NCBI RefSeq assembly: GCF_036588685.1
Contig: NC_086386.1
Location: 46,919,878-46,983,877, forward strand
Direction of reading: 5' to 3'
Length of the DNA stretch: 64,000 nt
DNA from: Mytilus trossulus
Lineage: Eukaryota > Mollusca > Bivalvia > Mytilida > Mytilidae
Below, in pieces: positions 12,170-24,415 of this stretch (position 1 is its first letter; every line of letters begins with the position of its first letter). The position numbers were made by a program, and so were the translations under genes. The notes below the pieces were generated by a model. The model was not told the origin of the DNA. It did not search any database and saw only the letters and a list, made by a program, of their open reading frames with translations.

Positions 12170-15100
12170 ATGGGAAGGAAAGATGGAAAGCCACGTGGAC
12201 GTATGTCATCTTATGTCTTCTTTGTGCAGTGTTTTAGAGAGGAACACAAGAAAAAAAATCCAACAGAAAAAGTTGTGTTTGCTGAATTCTCGAAAAAGTG
12301 TGCTGAAAAATGGAGGGTACGGTTTTTGATTGCATTATTTTATGGGAAATTTACTATAAGGTTTGCCTGTCCCTTGATTATATCTTCCCTTGGACCAAGG
12401 ACAACATTCTACTTAAGGAGTGTTTCTTCCTCTGGGTTTTTTTTAAAAACCTTGTCCAGGAGGTCCATATTTTTTTTCTTTTTGACACTCGCTTATGATA
12501 TTTAGCATGCATGGTGCTGACATAAATCATAATGGTTCTTCCCATAATTCATTATGAACTTTGAAGCATAATTTTATCTTGCCTGAAGCTCAATAGGCCT
12601 TATTTTTTTACATTTTTGTGTGGAACATTCCATTCTTTGACGGGCTTTTGATATTTGGTGCATGGATGCACCACATGAAGACAATGTGTTGATTTCCATG
12701 GAAGAATACTATGTACTTGTTATCTTTATATGTCCATCTTAAAACCTCACATATTCTTATTTGACATGGCAAGACTTTTTTAATGCATCTAATTATTTCT
12801 CCGAGTCATGTTCTACTCATTCTATAATAAATTGTAAGATATATTGAAAAAATATGGTTAAGATCCTCACCCTTAATCATATAATTCTATCTAGTTGTCT
12901 GTTGCGCTGCGAAGGATATAGGAATGGTCTTATGTCTGTCCAAAACACATCATTACTCAGAGACCGTTTGACAGAAAGCTCTCATTCATGGTAGGATTGT
13001 TTGCCACCATGTCCAGTTGACCATATTATACCAATCATTTACGGGGAGATATGGGTAGTAGGTCTCATGTAAGCTGTTACCTGTATACTATAGTCTTTAT
13101 TTACAAATGTAGCTTAAGTATGAAAGGTCATTTTTCCATTTTAGGCATTTTATTTAAGCAAAAGAGATCAGGCAAAATTTTAAAAATGTACTGCCAAGTA
13201 ATCATGTACAATTTACAACTGGGTAATCAATACCTTAAGAGATTTAACAGTCAGAGTCCACTACTAGTGGTGTCAATAAATCAAAATCAAAACATTCTGA
13301 TTTCAAACTGTGAACTTGCTTAGACTTGCAATTTGATAGAAGTAATGATTTTATTTGTTACAATAGATGAATATTATTTTGTATGTAAGAATTCTGGTTT
13401 TGTTTTGTAGGAAATCAGTGCAAAGGAAAAGAGGAAATATGAAGATATGGCAGAGAAAGACAAAGCTAGATATGAGGGAGAAATGCAAAATTACGAGCCA
13501 GGACCAGGAGAGAAAGTTGGAAGAAAGAAGAGAGATAAAGATCCCAATGCACCAAAGAGATCCCTGTAAGATGAATGCATATGTAGTGTGGCAATATTGG
13601 CTAATTTCTGAATCATCTTACGTCTAAATATTTGAATGACTTGTCTGGGTTAAAAATTTACAACAGGATAAAAGTGGGAGCCAGGGACTAAAAGGATTAT
13701 TAGATTCTTAATTTGTAATCATTTAAAGTACATAAATGATTCTTGAAGTAAGACATTTTCCCAATTCAATGTGGGTATTGCAATATATTAATTTCATGTC
13801 ATGCTTTGTTATTCATTGTTGTTTATTTTGGTACATATAAATATCAACATATAATTTCTCTTTAACCTCCTTTCCCTTAATACTGCATTATACTGGCACA
13901 AATGAAGTCTTGTGGATTATAAGTTTTTCTAGAGCAGCTTGAATTGTCGGTAATGTCTGATTTTGTAGACACTTGTGTGACTAGGTGTCTAGGGCAAAAA
14001 TGTTCTTAATATTTTGGCTTATTGCATTGAACATGGGTAAATCTATTGATTTTGTGGCTGAGCTGACATAAGATGAAAAGAATCCCAAGATAAATAATTT
14101 TTCTTTAGCTTGATGTAAGATCAATCCAATGGCAGGAAATACATAAAATAACTATTTATTTTCTTACAGTTCTGCATTCTTTTTCTTCTGTAACGAAGAA
14201 AGACCAAAAGTAAGGAAAGATCATGGTGATTGGTCAGTAGCACTCGTAGCCAAGGAGATGGGAAAACGGTGGGAGAAACAAACAGATAGAACAAAATATG
14301 AAAAACAGGCAGCCGCAGATAAAATCAGATATGAACAGGTAGGTTTGGCATCATACAACTTAAAAACTACTACCAGCTTGGTTACTTATTGCTTTGCAAT
14401 TTCTATCAAAACACATTAATGTTTTGTCTGTATGCATTTCAATCTTCAATAAGGAGGGTATTCTAAACTTGATTTTAGAGGAAGTTTGGAAAGTACAATT
14501 TTTCTTGTACTCTTTATCCATACAATTCTCTTATGTTTTTATTGTTTCGAAAGTTAAACAGAATCGGTATCGCCAAATTAAATTACTCGCCTTTCAAATT
14601 CTGGAAGCATCATTAGTATACAGCATTTACTGAAACTGCAGTAATTGTTCTTTTTATCTATCTTTCGAAAAATTCCAATAATGAATAAAGACAGGAATAA
14701 AAAGTTAAGATTTGAAGTTATGCTAGCTCCTACTGGATGAATTTTCTATTTTATGTATTTCTCTGAAAAAATTATACTTTTTACAACAACATGGGAACAC
14801 CATTTATCATAATGACATTTTAATAAGGTCATGTCCTTGTCTTGTGAAGAACAACAAACTCGGAATGTTGCTCCCATAGACTCAAGGTAAATAAAAAACA
14901 TAAAATACCTACCTACCTACCCTAACTTTTTTTCAGATGTAACTAGAACCACACATACTATTTTATTTGGCCTTATTGTTTTTCCATGTGGATACTTTAT
15001 TAAATCGTTTCTTCTCCCCACAGGCAATGGCAAAATACAGGGGAGGTGGTGCAGCTCCAGCCAAGAAACCTGCAGGACCCCCAGCAAAGAAACCCAAGCC

Positions 15101-15170
15101 AGAGAGTGAAGAAGAGGAAGATGACGATGATGAAGAAGAGGAGGAGGAGGATGAAGATGATGACGAATAA
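12170..15170 (+). CDS. HMGB1: HMGB-type high mobility group protein, copy 3 (four coding exons, hybrid)
   Basis: Two-box HMGB chromatin protein of 205 residues. Coding exons are 12170-12316, 13411-13565, 14170-14338 and 15024-15170; all introns are GT-AG (first donor GTACGG). Box A is about 7-77, box B about 92-157, acidic tail 184-205. Box A reads VQCFREEH: Phe is at position 22 and a cysteine sits one residue earlier, at 21; Cys44 and Cys108 are kept. Exons 1-2 and introns 1-2 match copy 4 almost exactly, while intron 3, exon 4 and the 3' flank match copy 2. It is therefore probably the hybrid product of an unequal exchange near exon 3. The frame is intact and splice sites are good, so it can be functional; expression is unknown. 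Confidence 0.94.
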
Positions 15171-15620
15171 ACACTGGCGATTCTGTATCATGAACAATTG
15201 GGGGGGTATCCTGGATCAAGAAATGTACAATTTCTGTTATGTATAGTTGATCATTTGTATATATTGTTCATCGTAGATGATTGTATATTTATCATTGTAT
15301 ATAAAATCATTATTTTATTCATCCCATTCAAGGGGAAACAATCCTGTCATCTTTCTTCAGAACAAAATTTGAGTAGTTTTTATGATATTGTCAAGTATTT
15401 ATACATGTTCATGATGAATTTAAAATTTAACTGTGTAAAATATTTTAAGTTTCATCGGCTTCACTGACCTACAGGCTAACAGCTACAATATTTTCTTTTT
15501 GCTATGGAGCAATGTAAAGGGAATGACTGAAAGTGCTGTATTTTTCACCACCATTTTTGTTTTAATCATGAAATGTCAATGAATGTCATGTTTAAATAGA
15601 TTTTATAATAAAACATATTT
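15171..15620 (+). other. 3' UTR and polyadenylation signal of HMGB copy 3
   Basis: Near-identical to the copy 2 3' UTR. The conserved AATAAA is at 15607-15612. Confidence 0.75.
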
Positions 15621-15898
15621 TAACTTGCTTAATTCTTTTTTTAACCAAACCTGGCACCAAGGCAATTTTACTGAAAACATTTATTAACTTTTATTAAGAG
15701 TGATTGCCTTTAAACGACTGTTTTAACAAACTATTGCCTATTGTCTTCAAAACTATAATAGGTAGAAGTTCTTAGTGGGTTTGATCAGGCCTTTATCAAA
15801 CAAGAGACTTGCAAATTTGAATGAAGTGTGAATAATTTGTACCATTATGGAGAAATGTGGACTTGTCACAGGAACTATGTTATTGAAATCCAGCTCTG

Positions 15899-16197
15899 CA
15901 GATGTGGTATGATTGCCAATGAGACAACACTCCACAAGAGACCAACTGGCAGAAATTAACAGCAATAGGTCACCGTTTAGCCTTCAACAATAAGAAAAGT
16001 CCATACTGCATAGTCAGCTTTAAAAGGCCCAGAAATCAAATGTAAAACAAACTAACGGCCTTATAAATGTACACAAAAAATGATGAAACAAGAAATATGT
16101 AACACAGCAACAAATGACAACGACTGAATTACAGGCTCTTGACATGGGATAGGCACATACATACAGAATGTGACTGGTGTAACAGTACATCATAATA
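15899..16197 (+). repeat. Dispersed mussel repeat (GATTGCCAATG family), second unit
   Basis: Segmental duplicate of 8019-8318 with only a few substitutions. Confidence 0.7.
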
Positions 16198-16789
16198 GTC
16201 CAGTCAATCTAGCATAAATTTCACCCTAACCTTGAAGTAATTGCAACAGAAGATTTTTAAGTTTTAATCTTTAGCATTATATCCAAAAATATACACAGAA
16301 AAAAGTCCCATAAAATCTAACTTGAGAAAAACTAAAAAAAAAATGATTTCAAAATTCCTGTGGAGAATTGCATTGATAAGGGAGATAACTCTGCAAAAAA
16401 GGCAGAAATATCAATGAAAATTCAACAATGGACTATCATTTGCTCTTGATTTTTTTTCATTTTCTTAGTACATGTATACCTTCTGATATGTGTTTTTTTG
16501 TTGTTGTTTTTTTGTCTCTCAACATATATTTATTTTCTAGTAATTCAACAACCATGTTCGTCAAAGTTTCATAAGATTACTCGCCAAAACGTAATACTAA
16601 AAATAAATTGACTGAAAGTATAATTATATACATATTATCTTAAATTATGTTATATGAATTTAAGGCGCAATTACTACATAAGTAAGCCGCCTTCCAAAAC
16701 CAATAACAACAACAACAATGTATTGATTCTAGACATTTTAGCCATCTTTAGAGTATAAAAAACAACTATAAAGGTGTTTTCATATTTTT

Positions 16790-17590
16790 AGCTCACCTGG
16801 CCCAAGTGAGCCTTTCTCGTCACTTGTCGTCCGTCGTCATTAACTTTTACAAAAATCTTCTCTGAAACTACTACGACAAATTCAACCAATCTTGACCACA
16901 ATCATCATTAGGATATCTTAGTTTAAACTAGTGGCTCTCAAGAGCCTGTGTCGCTCACCTTGGTGCATATTAATCTATGGACACATGACGAAATTGTGGT
17001 TTTGTGATGTGTTTGTAGATCTTAATTTCCTGTACATTCTTGTTGCTACAATTATCTTTATCTATAAAGAACTTGTCCCAGTAATTACAGTGGAAAATAT
17101 ATTCAAAAAATTTATGAAAATTGTTAAAAAATGACTATAAAGGGCAATAACTCCTTAAGGGGTAATCTGACAATTTTGGTCATTTGACTTATTTGTAGAT
17201 CTTACTTTGCTGAACATTATTGCTGTTTACAGTTTATCTCTATCTATTATAATATTCAAGATAATAACCAAAAACTGCAAAATTTCCTTAAAATTACTAA
17301 TTCTGGGGCAGCAACCCAACAACAGGTTGTCTGTTTTGTATGAAAATTTATGGGCTGATAATAATAATAATAATTCTTTATTTAAAGAGGGTTACACAGT
17401 TAGCTATAAAGCTAATCTTCCCTGAGGCCCTCATGAAATACAATCAATAACCGACTAGATAGATCTTCACCTGATCAACAATTTATCCCCCGCGACAGAT
17501 TTGCTCTAAATGCTTTGGTTTCAGAGATATAAGCCAAAATCTACATTTCGCCCCCCTATGTACTATTTTTAGCCATATTGTAATAATTGT
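16790..17590 (+). repeat. Duplicate of the GCTCACCTGGCCC and AGGCTCT-hairpin repeats
   Basis: Second-unit copy of the repeats at 8897-9690, with scattered substitutions, including ACTAGTGGCTCTCAAGAGCC where the first unit has ACTAGAGGCTCTCAAGAGCC. Confidence 0.6.
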
Positions 17591-17707
17591 ATAGACCTTA
17601 ACCATTGTTTGTAACTTTGGCTTGGAATTAAAAAATGAATATGTTGGATATTTGTAAACTGCAATAATTATTACCTGTCTTTGGTGTCTTTTAAACTAAA
17701 ATGATTT

Positions 17708-19665
17708 TTATACGACTGCAAATTTTGAAAAAAATTTCGTCGTATATTGCTATCACGTTGGCGTCGTCGTCTGCGTTGTCCGAATACTTTTAGTTTTCGC
17801 ACTCTAACTTGAGTAAAAGTGAATAGAAATCTATGAAATTTTAACACAAGGTTTATGACCATAAAAGGAAGGTTGGTATTGATTTTGGGAGTTTTGGTCC
17901 CAACATTTTAGGAATTAGGGGCCAAAAAGGGCCCAAATAAGCATTTTCTTGGTTTTCGCACTATAACTTTAGTTTAAGTTAATAGAAATCTATGAAATTT
18001 TGACACTAGGTTGATGACCACAAAAGAAAGGTTGGGATTGATTTTGGGAGTTTTGGTTTTAACAGTTTAGGAATTAGGGGCCAGAAAAGGGCCCAAATAA
18101 GCATTATTCTGGGTTTTCGCACAATAACTTTAGTTTAAGTAAATAGAAATCAATGAAATTTAAATATATTGTTTATGACCACAAAAGGAAGATTGGTATT
18201 GATTTTGGGAATTTAGATCCAAACAGTTTAGGAATTAGGGGCCAAAAAGGGACCCAAATAAGCATTTTTCTTGGTTTTTGCACCATAACGTTAGTATAAG
18301 TAAATAGAAATCTATGAAATTTTAACACAAGGTTAATGACCATAAAAGGAAAGTTGATATTGATTTTAGGAGTTTTGGTCCCAACAGTTTAGGAAAAAGG
18401 GGCCCAAAGGGTCCAAAATTAAACTTTGTTTGATTTCATCAAAATTGAATAATTGGGGTTCTTTGATATGCCGAATCTAACTGTGTATGTAGATTCTTAA
18501 CTTTTGGTCCCGTTTTCAAATTGGTCTACATTAAGGTCCAAAGGGTCCAAAATTAAACTTAGTTTGATTTTAACAAAAATTGAATCCTTGGGGTTCTTTG
18601 ATATGCTGAATCTAAAAATGAACTTAGATTTTTTATCATTGGCCCAGTTTTCAAGTTGGCCCAAATCGGGGTCCAAAATTAAACTTTTTTGATTTCATCA
18701 AAAATTGAATAAATGGGGTTCTTTGATATGCCAAATCTAACTGTGTATGTAGATTCATCATTTTTGGTCCCGTTTTCAAATTGGCCTACATTAAGGTCCA
18801 AAGAGTCCAAAATTAAACTAAGTTTGATTTTAACAAAAATTAAATTCTTGGGCCTCTTTGATATGCTGAATCTAAACATGTACTTAGATTTTTGATTATG
18901 GGCCCAGTTTTCAAGTTGGTCCAAATCAGGATCTAAAATTATTATATTAAGTATTGTGGAATAGCAAGTCTTTTCAATTGCACAGTATAGTGCAATGGCA
19001 AGAAATATTTAATTTCACAATATTGTGAAATAGCAAATTTTTTTTTAATTAGAGTTATCTTTCTTTGTCCAAAATAGTAAGCAAGAAATATCTTATTGCA
19101 AGAATTTTTTTTAATTGGAGTTATCTTTCTTTGTCCAGAATCAACTTAAATCTTTGTTATATACAATATACAATGTATATTCACTTTTTACTACCAACTG
19201 ATAAATTTAAATAATCTTTACCGTTCAGTGATAACAAGCAGTTTTTTTACATATTATTTACAGTTTATTTTATGATGTATTTAAATGAGTAGTTATTGTT
19301 GCAAACTCCATTAGAATATTTTAATTGAGATTAGTTTTGGAATAAGGGAAAGGGGGATGTGATTAAAAAATTGGGTTCAATTTTTCTCATTTGAAATTTC
19401 ATAAATAAAAAGAAAATTTCTTCAAAAATTATTTTGAGAGGATTAATATTGAACAGCATAGTGAATTGCTCTAAGAGAAAACAAAAATTTTAAGTTCATT
19501 AGAACACATTCATTCTGTGTCAGAAACCTATGCTGTGTCAACTATTTAATCACAATCCAAATTTAGAGCTGAATCCAGCTTGAATGTTGTGTCCATACTT
19601 GCCCCAACCGTTCAGGGTTCAACCTCTGCGGTCGTATAAAGCTATGCCCTGCGAAGCATCTGGTT
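17708..19665 (+). mobile_element. Tandem-core element with 8-bp target duplication, copy B
   Basis: Segmental duplicate of the element at 9812-11752, about 1,958 bp, with AATGATTT at 17700-17707 and 19666-19673. It has the same four 160-bp and four roughly 130-bp monomers. Small differences include an added CATATTATTTACAG-like piece near 19,250. Because flank and element are both duplicated, it arose with the 7.9 kb unit and not by a new insertion. Confidence 0.8.
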
Positions 19666-20085
19666 AATGATTTAAAAAATAAAATCATGACCCATAACAT
19701 AAAGAGAGCCAACCAAGCACCATCAGCCTCATTGTTGTTTATATTTTAGATTTTGGTAATACAGCATCTGTGTGTCCTTAGTTTTGTCAGAAAAACATTT
19801 TATTAACTTTAGGAAATAATTCCATAAACAATCTTGACAAAAACTGAATGCAGTCTTGTGTGTCAGAAATTAGCTGTCGTGTAAAAGTTGTGCTCTTTTC
19901 TAAAAACAAAATATCCAGAGGAAATTGAAGATGAATGATTCAAAACAGTGGGAGTGCTTACAATGTTAAATTTGAGTATTCAAATGTTTTACACTATGAG
20001 AATTGCCTTCACTTGCATATACATGTACATTGTATAAACAAATCATTTTATTTTCAGAAATATTTCAAATCGATATTAAATCAAG

Positions 20086-23000
20086 ATGGGAAGGAAAGAT
20101 GGAAAGCCACGTGGACGTATGTCATCTTATGTCTTCTTTGTGCAGTGTTTTAGAGAGGAACACAAGAAAAAAAATCCAACAGAAAAAGTTGTGTTTGCTG
20201 AATTCTCGAAAAAGTGTGCTGAAAAATGGAGGGTACGGTTTTTGATTGCATTATTTTATGGGAAATTTACTATAAGTTTTGCCTGTCCCTTGATTATATC
20301 TTCCCTTGGACCAAGGACAACATTCTACTTAAGGAGTGTTTCTTCCTCTGGGTTTTCTTTAAAAACCTTGTCCAGGAGGTCCATATTTTTTTTCTTTTTG
20401 ACACTCGCTTATGATATTTAGCATGCATGGTGCTGACATAAATCATAATGGTTCTTCCCATAATTCATTATGAACTTTGAAGCATAATTTTATCTTGCCT
20501 GAAGCTCAATAGGCCTTATTTTTTTACATTTTCGTGTGGAACATTCCATTCTTTGACGGGCTTTTGATATTTGGTGCATGGATGCCCCACATGAAGACAA
20601 TGTGTTGATTTCCATGGAAGAATACTATGTACTTGTTATCTTTATATGTCCATCTTAAAACCTCACATATTCTTATTTGACATGGCAAGACTTTTTTAAT
20701 GCATCTAATTATTTCTCCGAGTCATGTTCTACTCATTCTATAATAAATTGTAAGATATATTGAAAAAATATGGTTAAGATCCTCACCCTTAATCATATAA
20801 TTCTATCTAGTTGTCTGTTGCGCTGCGAAGGATATAGGAATGGTCTTATGTCTGTCCAAAACACATCATTACCGTTTGACAGAAAAGCTCTCATTCATGG
20901 TAGGATTGTTTGCCACCATGTCCAGTTGACCATATTATACCACTCATTTACGGGGAGATATGGGTAGTAGGTCTCATTGGGGTCTAAGTCTGACGCTTTT
21001 TTGTAAGTGTGACTCGTGAAAGTCAAATTATTGTGCATGGAATTGAAGTCGGGCAGGACACATGGAATTACAAGCAATATTATTTCAATGATAAGCGGGA
21101 TACAGGATCAGACCCCCCCCCCCATGTCAGCTGTTACCTGTATACTATAGTCTTTATTTACAAATGTAGCTTAAGTATGAAAGGTCATTTTTCCATTTTA
21201 GGCATTTTATTTAAGCCAGGCAAAATTTTATAAAATGTACTGCCAAGTAATCATGTACAATTTACAACCGGGTAATCAATACCTTAAGAGATTTAACAGT
21301 CAGAGTCCACTACTAGTGGTGTCAATAAATCAAAATCAAAACATTCTGATTTCAAACTGTGAACTTGCTTAGACTTGCAATTTGATAGAAGTAATGATTT
21401 TATTTGTTACAATAGATGAATATTATTTTGTATGTAAGAATTCTGGTTTTGTTTTGTAGGAAATCAGTGCAAAGGAAAAGAGGAAATATGAAGATATGGC
21501 AGAGAAAGACAAAGCTAGATATGAGGGAGAAATGCAAAATTACGAGCCAGGACCAGGTGAGAAAGTTGGAAGAAAGAAGAGAGATAAAGATCCCAATGCA
21601 CCAAAGAGATCCCTGTAAGATGAATGCATATGTAGTGTGGCAATATTGGCTAATTTCTGAATCATCTTACGTCTAAATATTTGAATGACTTGTCCGGGTT
21701 AAAAATTTACAACAGGATAAAAGTGGGAGCCAGGGACTAAAAGGATTATTAGATTCTTAATTTGTAATCATTTAAAGTACATAAATGATTCTTGAAGTAA
21801 GACATTTTCCCAATTCAATGTGGGTATTGCAATATATTAATTTCATGTCATGCTTTGTTATTCATTGTTGTTTATTTTGGTACATATAAATATCAACATA
21901 TAATTTCTCTTTAACCTCCTTTCCCTTAATACTGCATTATACTGGCACAAATGAAGTCTTGTGGATTATAAGTTTTTCTAGAGCAGCTTGAATTGTCGGT
22001 AATGTCTGATTTTGTAGACACTTGTGTGACTAGGTGTCTAGGGCAAAAATGTTCTTAATATTTTGGCTTATTGCATTGAACATGGGTAAATCTATTGATT
22101 TTGTGGCTGAGATGACATAAGATGAAAAGAATCCCAAGATAAATAATTTTTCTTTAGCTTGATGCAAGATCAATCCAATGGCAGGAAATACATAAAATAA
22201 CTATTTATTTTCTTACAGTTCTGCATTCTTTTTCTTCTGTAACGAAGAAAGACCAAAAGTAAGGAAAGATCATGGTGATTGGTCGGTAGCACTCGTAGCC
22301 AAGGAGATGGGAAAACGGTGGGAGAAACAAACAGATAGAACAAAATATGAAAAACAGGCAGCCGCAGATAAAATCAGATATGAACAGGTAGGTTCAGCGC
22401 CATACAACTTTTAACTATTTTTTAAAAGCCAGCTTGGTTTCTTTCTGCTCTGCAATTTCTTTCAATACATTAATGAATTTTATGGCAGTGCATGCATTTC
22501 AATCTTCCAATAAGGAGGGCTATTCTGGAAAGAGTGATTTGTGAGGAAGGGATGGGTAGGAAATTTGGAGGGTATAATTTTTCTTGTACTTGCTATCCAT
22601 ACAACTTGTAAGAAATGTACTGTAAATTCTGAATGTTTTTATTGTCGTGAAAAATTTACAGAATAAGGTATTGCAAAAACAAATAACTCCTATTTTAAAT
22701 TCTGAAAGCATCATTTCATTATGTGGAGCCGGATACCCTTGCAGAGCACCTGAAATCACCCCCTGTTTTTGGTGGGATTCTTGTTGCTCAGTCTTTAGTT
22801 TTCTACGTTAAGTTTTGTCTACTCTTATTTGTCTCTTTTTCTTTTTTAACCAAGCGTTGTCAGTTTATTTTTCGACTTATGAGTTTGAATGTACCTTTGG
22901 TATCTTTCGCCTCTCTTTTATATACAGCATTTACTGAAATTGCAATAATTAATATTATTTTTGACCTTTTTTCAAAAATTCCAATAATGAATACATGCAG

Positions 23001-23398
23001 GAATTTACAGTTAAGATTTGAAATTTATGCTAACTCCTACTAGATGAATTTTCCATTTTTTGTATCTCTCTAAAAAAAAAAAGAACTTGTTACAACAGCA
23101 ACATAGGAACAACCATTTAACATAATGACATTTTAATGATAAGGTCATTTCTATGTCTTGTGAAGGACTACATTCAGTGGTAAAATTTCTTCTGAATTCT
23201 TGTTACTCATTCCATGGGATACTTTAATTGATCTGATTCTTCTCCCAACAGGCAATGGCAAAAAACAGGGGAGGTGGTGGATCTCCAGCAAAGAAACCTG
23301 CAGGACCCCCAGCAAAGAAAGCCAAGCCAGATAGTGAAGAAGAGGAAGATGACGATGATGAAGAAGAGGAGGAGGAGGATGAAGATGATGACGAATAA
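20086..23398 (+). CDS. HMGB1: HMGB-type high mobility group protein, copy 4 (four coding exons)
   Basis: Two-box HMGB chromatin protein of 205 residues. Coding exons are 20086-20232, 21460-21614, 22219-22387 and 23252-23398, all GT-AG. Exons 1-3 encode the same protein sequence as copy 3, including Cys21/Phe22. Exon 4 differs: the linker starts [12 protein letters not shown] ([12 protein letters not shown] in copies 2 and 3) and has AKPDS instead of PKPES; the acidic tail is identical to copies 2 and 3. Intron 1 has about 130-150 bp more than copy 3, at about 20,978-21,125, ending in a run of 12 C (21113-21124). Intron 3 is diverged from the other copies and carries a dispersed repeat. The reading frame is intact. 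Confidence 0.94.
22770..22915 (+). repeat. Dispersed repeat (TATGAGTTTGA family) in intron 3 of HMGB copy 4
   Basis: Contains TTGTCAGTTTATTTTTCGAC, TTATGAGTTTGA and GGTATCTTTCGCC, which recur at about 32,285-32,402 and inverted at 36,958-37,090. Absent from intron 3 of copies 1-3. Confidence 0.65.
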
Positions 23399-23860
23399 AC
23401 ACTGGCGATTCTGTATCATGAACAATTGGGGGGGTATCCTGGATCAAGAAATGTACAATTTCTGTTATGTATAGTTGATCATTTGTATATATTGTTCATC
23501 TTAGATGATTGTATATTTATCATTGTATATAAAATCATTATTTTATTCATCCCATTCAAGGAAAAACAATCCTGTCATCTTTCTTCAGAACAAAATTTGA
23601 GTAGTTTTTATGATATTGTCAAGTATTTATACATGTCCATGATGAATTTAAAATTTAACTGTGTAAAATATTTTAAGTTTCATCGGCTTCACTGACCTAC
23701 AGGCTAACAGCTACATTATTATCTTTTTGCTATGGAGCAATGTAAAAGAAATGACTGAAAGTGCTGTATTTTTCATCATCATTTTTGTTTTAATCATGAA
23801 ATGTCAATGAATGTCATGTTTAAATAGATTTTATAATAAAACATATTTTAACTTGCTCAA
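23399..23860 (+). other. 3' UTR and polyadenylation signal of HMGB copy 4
   Basis: Almost identical to the 3' UTRs of copies 2 and 3 although intron 3 just upstream is diverged. The conserved AATAAA is at 23835-23840. Confidence 0.75.
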
Positions 23861-24092
23861 TTCTTTTTTACCAAACACTAGGGCAATATTACTGAAAGTA
23901 TTTATTAACTTTTATTGGAGTGATTGCCTATCGTCTTGAAAACTATAATAGGTAGAAATTTTTAGTGGGTGTAATCTGGACTTCAAACAAGAGACTTGCA
24001 AATTTGAATGACGTATGATAATTTATTCTGTTATGGTGAATTTTTGACTTGCATAAAGAACTATCTTCTTAAAGTCCAGCTCAACAATTTGT

Positions 24093-24415
24093 ATAGAAAA
24101 GATGTATGATTGCCAATGAGACAACTCTCCACAATATACCAAATGACACAGAAATTAACAGCTATCAGCCTTCAACATTGAGCAACACCATACCGATTAG
24201 TCTGCTATAAAAGGCCCCAAAATCAAATGTAAAACAATTCAATTGTGAGCAGGAACCTAACCCTCCCCAAACATATAACAGTATATCATAAGAACAACAT
24301 AAAAATAATTTGAAAAAAGGATCAACTCATCAACTGGATACAAATAGAAATACATATTACAAAAACTTTGGATGTGAATGGGTACTTGTACATCTCAACA
24401 ACAAAAAGACATCTT
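24093..24415 (+). repeat. Dispersed mussel repeat (GATTGCCAATG family)
   Basis: Starts near GATGTATGATTGCCAATGAG, continues through AAAAGGCCCCAAAATCAAAT and ends near GTACATCTCAACAACAAAAA. Partial relative to the 1807 copy (internal part shortened). Confidence 0.65.

Noticed and set aside
12087..12329. Alternative + frames overlapping HMGB exon 1 (12,034-12,329 and 19,935-20,245)
   Set aside because: Out of frame with the conserved HMG box and running through the 3' splice site.
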